A DNA stretch of 64,000 nucleotides from DAIMFL01 sp964372215 (lineage in GTDB: Bacteria > Pseudomonadota > Alphaproteobacteria > Dongiales > Dongiaceae). This document shows positions 62,756-64,000 of this stretch, piece by piece. Location of the stretch: NCBI GenBank assembly GCA_964372215.1, contig CAYJQC010000004.1, forward strand, positions 1-64,000, given 5' to 3'. Position numbers and translations under genes: made by a program. The notes beneath the pieces were generated by a model. That model was given only the letters and a program-made list of their open reading frames with translations, was not told the origin of the DNA and searched no databases. Position 1 is the stretch's first letter. Every line of letters begins with the position of its first letter.

Positions 62756-63541
62756 TCACCAGTAGCAGAGGCCACCGCACACATTGATGGCTTGCCCGGT
62801 GATGTTGCGGCCTTGCTCGCTGGCGAGAAACACGTACATGTCCGCATTGTCTTTCGCCGGTATGAGCGAGTGCAGCATGTTGAACCGCATGCTCTCCTGG
62901 AAGAACTCGTCGTACGGGCGGCCGGCGGCTTCGGCCATCTTGTGGTGCAGGTCCGTCGCCATCTTAGTGTTTGCCCAGCCTGGGCAGACGGCATTGACCC
63001 GAATGTTGTGCCCGCCGACTTCCGCGGCCAGGCAGCGCATGAAACCGATCAGTCCATGTTTCGAGGCGTTGTAGGCGGACCAGTTGGCGTCCGCGGTCTT
63101 GCCGTTCGTCGAACTGGTGAAGAGGATGGAGCCGCCCGTCTTCTGGTCGATCATCGTCGGCAGGACGTTCTTGCAGACGAGGAACGGCGCTTTGAGATTG
63201 ACGTTCATCGTCCAGTCCCAGAACCGTTCGTCCATTGCGGTCACACTGCTCACGTCGGCGACGCCTGCGTTGCTGACCAGGATGTCGATGCTTCCCAGCT
63301 GCTTGATGGCTTGTTCACACATACGGCTGATCTCGTCGGGCTTCTCCATGTCTGCCGTGACCGGAAAGGCCGTGCCACCTCGAGACTTGATCGAGTCGAG
63401 GGTTTCCTTCGCCCGGACCTCGCTTCGCGCGTGTACGGCGACGATGACCCCTTCTGCCGCGAGCGCCTGCGCCACCGCTTGGCCGATTCCGCTCGATGCG
63501 CCGGTCACCAGGCAGCGCTTTCCTTCAAGACCCGTTTGCAT
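62756..63541 (-). CDS. Short-chain dehydrogenase/reductase (FabG-like)
   Basis: A 261-aa SDR. TGASSGIGQ cofactor motif, NAG in VSNAGVADVSS, catalytic Ser (FTSSTNG) and YNASKHG. The C-terminus GQAINVCGGLCYW is typical. The start at 63541 is set where homology begins; the longer open frame upstream is not protein-like. First gene of the minus-strand ABC/FAD operon; probably oxidises the imported substrate or reduces an intermediate. Confidence 0.88.
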   Translation of the reverse strand: MQTGLEGKRCLVTGASSGIGQAVAQALAAEGVIVAVHARSEVRAKETLDSIKSRGGTAFPVTADMEKPDEISRMCEQAIKQLGSIDILVSNAGVADVSSVTAMDERFWDWTMNVNLKAPFLVCKNVLPTMIDQKTGGSILFTSSTNGKTADANWSAYNASKHGLIGFMRCLAAEVGGHNIRVNAVCPGWANTKMATDLHHKMAEAAGRPYDEFFQESMRFNMLHSLIPAKDNADMYVFLASEQGRNITGQAINVCGGLCYW

Positions 63542-63837
63542 GGCGCGTGACCTCCCTCGTCGCGGGCGTGACAGCCGCCGGGAGTACGGGGATGGATCCC
63601 TTGGAGCCGCGTGACAGCCGGTCCGTGCGCGGCTTCGGGCGCCCTCGAATCGGGAACGCTCCAGGCTCGGAATCTTCGGTGGCTGATTACGCGGATCGGC
63701 AGTGCGCTCACTGGCCTTTCCGGGTCGCGTCCCGATCGTGCTCCCTGCGTGTCGTTCCGCCCCACCATGGCGGGGCACCCTTTCGGCTGTCTGTCGGCTG
63801 CAACCGTTGAAGGGCAACATGAACACTAGGGGGGTCC

Positions 63838-64000
63838 ATGTCGGAACGCAATCAATTTGTAACTCTTGCAACAAAAATTGTGGCATTGTCTGTACAGGTT
63901 GGAACAACTGCTCAACCGACCAGCGCTCCGCAGCGTCCGGGCACGATGTCGGCCGGCGAAATGGCCGGCGCAATGCCGGGGCGGGGGTACCGCGGACCGC
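63838..64000 (+). CDS. Possible start of a gene running off the right edge
   Basis: An open frame from ATG 63838, preceded by GGGGGG, begins MSERNQFVTLATKIVALSVQ and stays open to the window end (54 codons). It would be divergent from the SDR operon. The first 60 nt are AT-rich, so this could instead be promoter DNA. Too short to judge. Confidence 0.25.
   Translation, partial: MSERNQFVTLATKIVALSVQVGTTAQPTSAPQRPGTMSAGEMAGAMPGRGYRGP

Overview
The window is a GC-rich, gene-dense segment that reads like an alphaproteobacterial chromosome. The 3' half of a tRNA-fMet gene at 547-591 fits that group, as do the TRAP and sugar-type ABC operons and the codon usage. It divides into a mobile accessory part (about 1-41,600) and a catabolic part (about 41,600-64,000).

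Accessory part. The left edge holds a truncated tyrosine integrase (1-333) and a 45-nt fragment of tRNA-fMet. The stop codon of a large serine recombinase lies inside that tRNA fragment. The recombinase is the last gene of a tightly coupled trio on the minus strand: two tyrosine recombinases, then the serine recombinase. Next come a small excisionase-like HTH gene, two unknown genes, an XRE regulator, and a gene interrupted by an amber codon. The core of the window (about 8.4-40.2 kb) is a near-complete type II secretion operon, gspEFGHIJLMN/C-D-K at 16.5-27.4 kb. Two giant secreted SpvB/FG-GAP/RHS proteins (1959 and about 2323 aa, both with Sec-type signal peptides) flank it. Each ends in a different variable C-terminal domain followed by putative immunity genes. 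The first has an ADP-ribosyltransferase-like tail, followed by a decayed ORF and a stand-alone EF-Tu domain III homologue. The second has a GIY-YIG nuclease tail, followed by an AT-rich leucine-rich-repeat protein. Two prepilin peptidase genes follow, one truncated next to an IS110 relic and one intact, with a membrane/spermidine-synthase-like protein between them. The block ends at 40.2-40.4 kb with the tail of a second serine recombinase. That tail again reads through a tRNA-3'-end-like 13-mer and a GAAA-loop terminator, so the region looks like a mobile island. My main hypothesis is that this is a type II secretion system dedicated to exporting RHS polymorphic toxins.

Catabolic part. After nested IS3 and IS21 remnants, the minus strand carries a cluster resembling carnitine/betaine or beta-keto acid catabolism: CaiC-like ligase, CaiD, a beta-keto acid cleavage enzyme, an M19 dipeptidase homologue, an OsmC protein, an SDR, a lambda-crystallin-type dehydrogenase and a TRAP transporter (DctM, DctQ, DctP). 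A divergent GntR/FCD regulator faces it across two TTTGATCAAA palindromes. A transposase graveyard with a perfect 25-bp-arm palindrome follows. The last part is a second minus-strand operon: SDR, sugar-type ABC transporter with two small membrane proteins, FAD oxidoreductase/GcvT fusion, DeoR regulator and APH-type kinase. It probably takes up and demethylates or oxidises an N-methylated or amino compound.

All assignments come from reading the translated sequences; no database search was run. Coordinates of relics are approximate.
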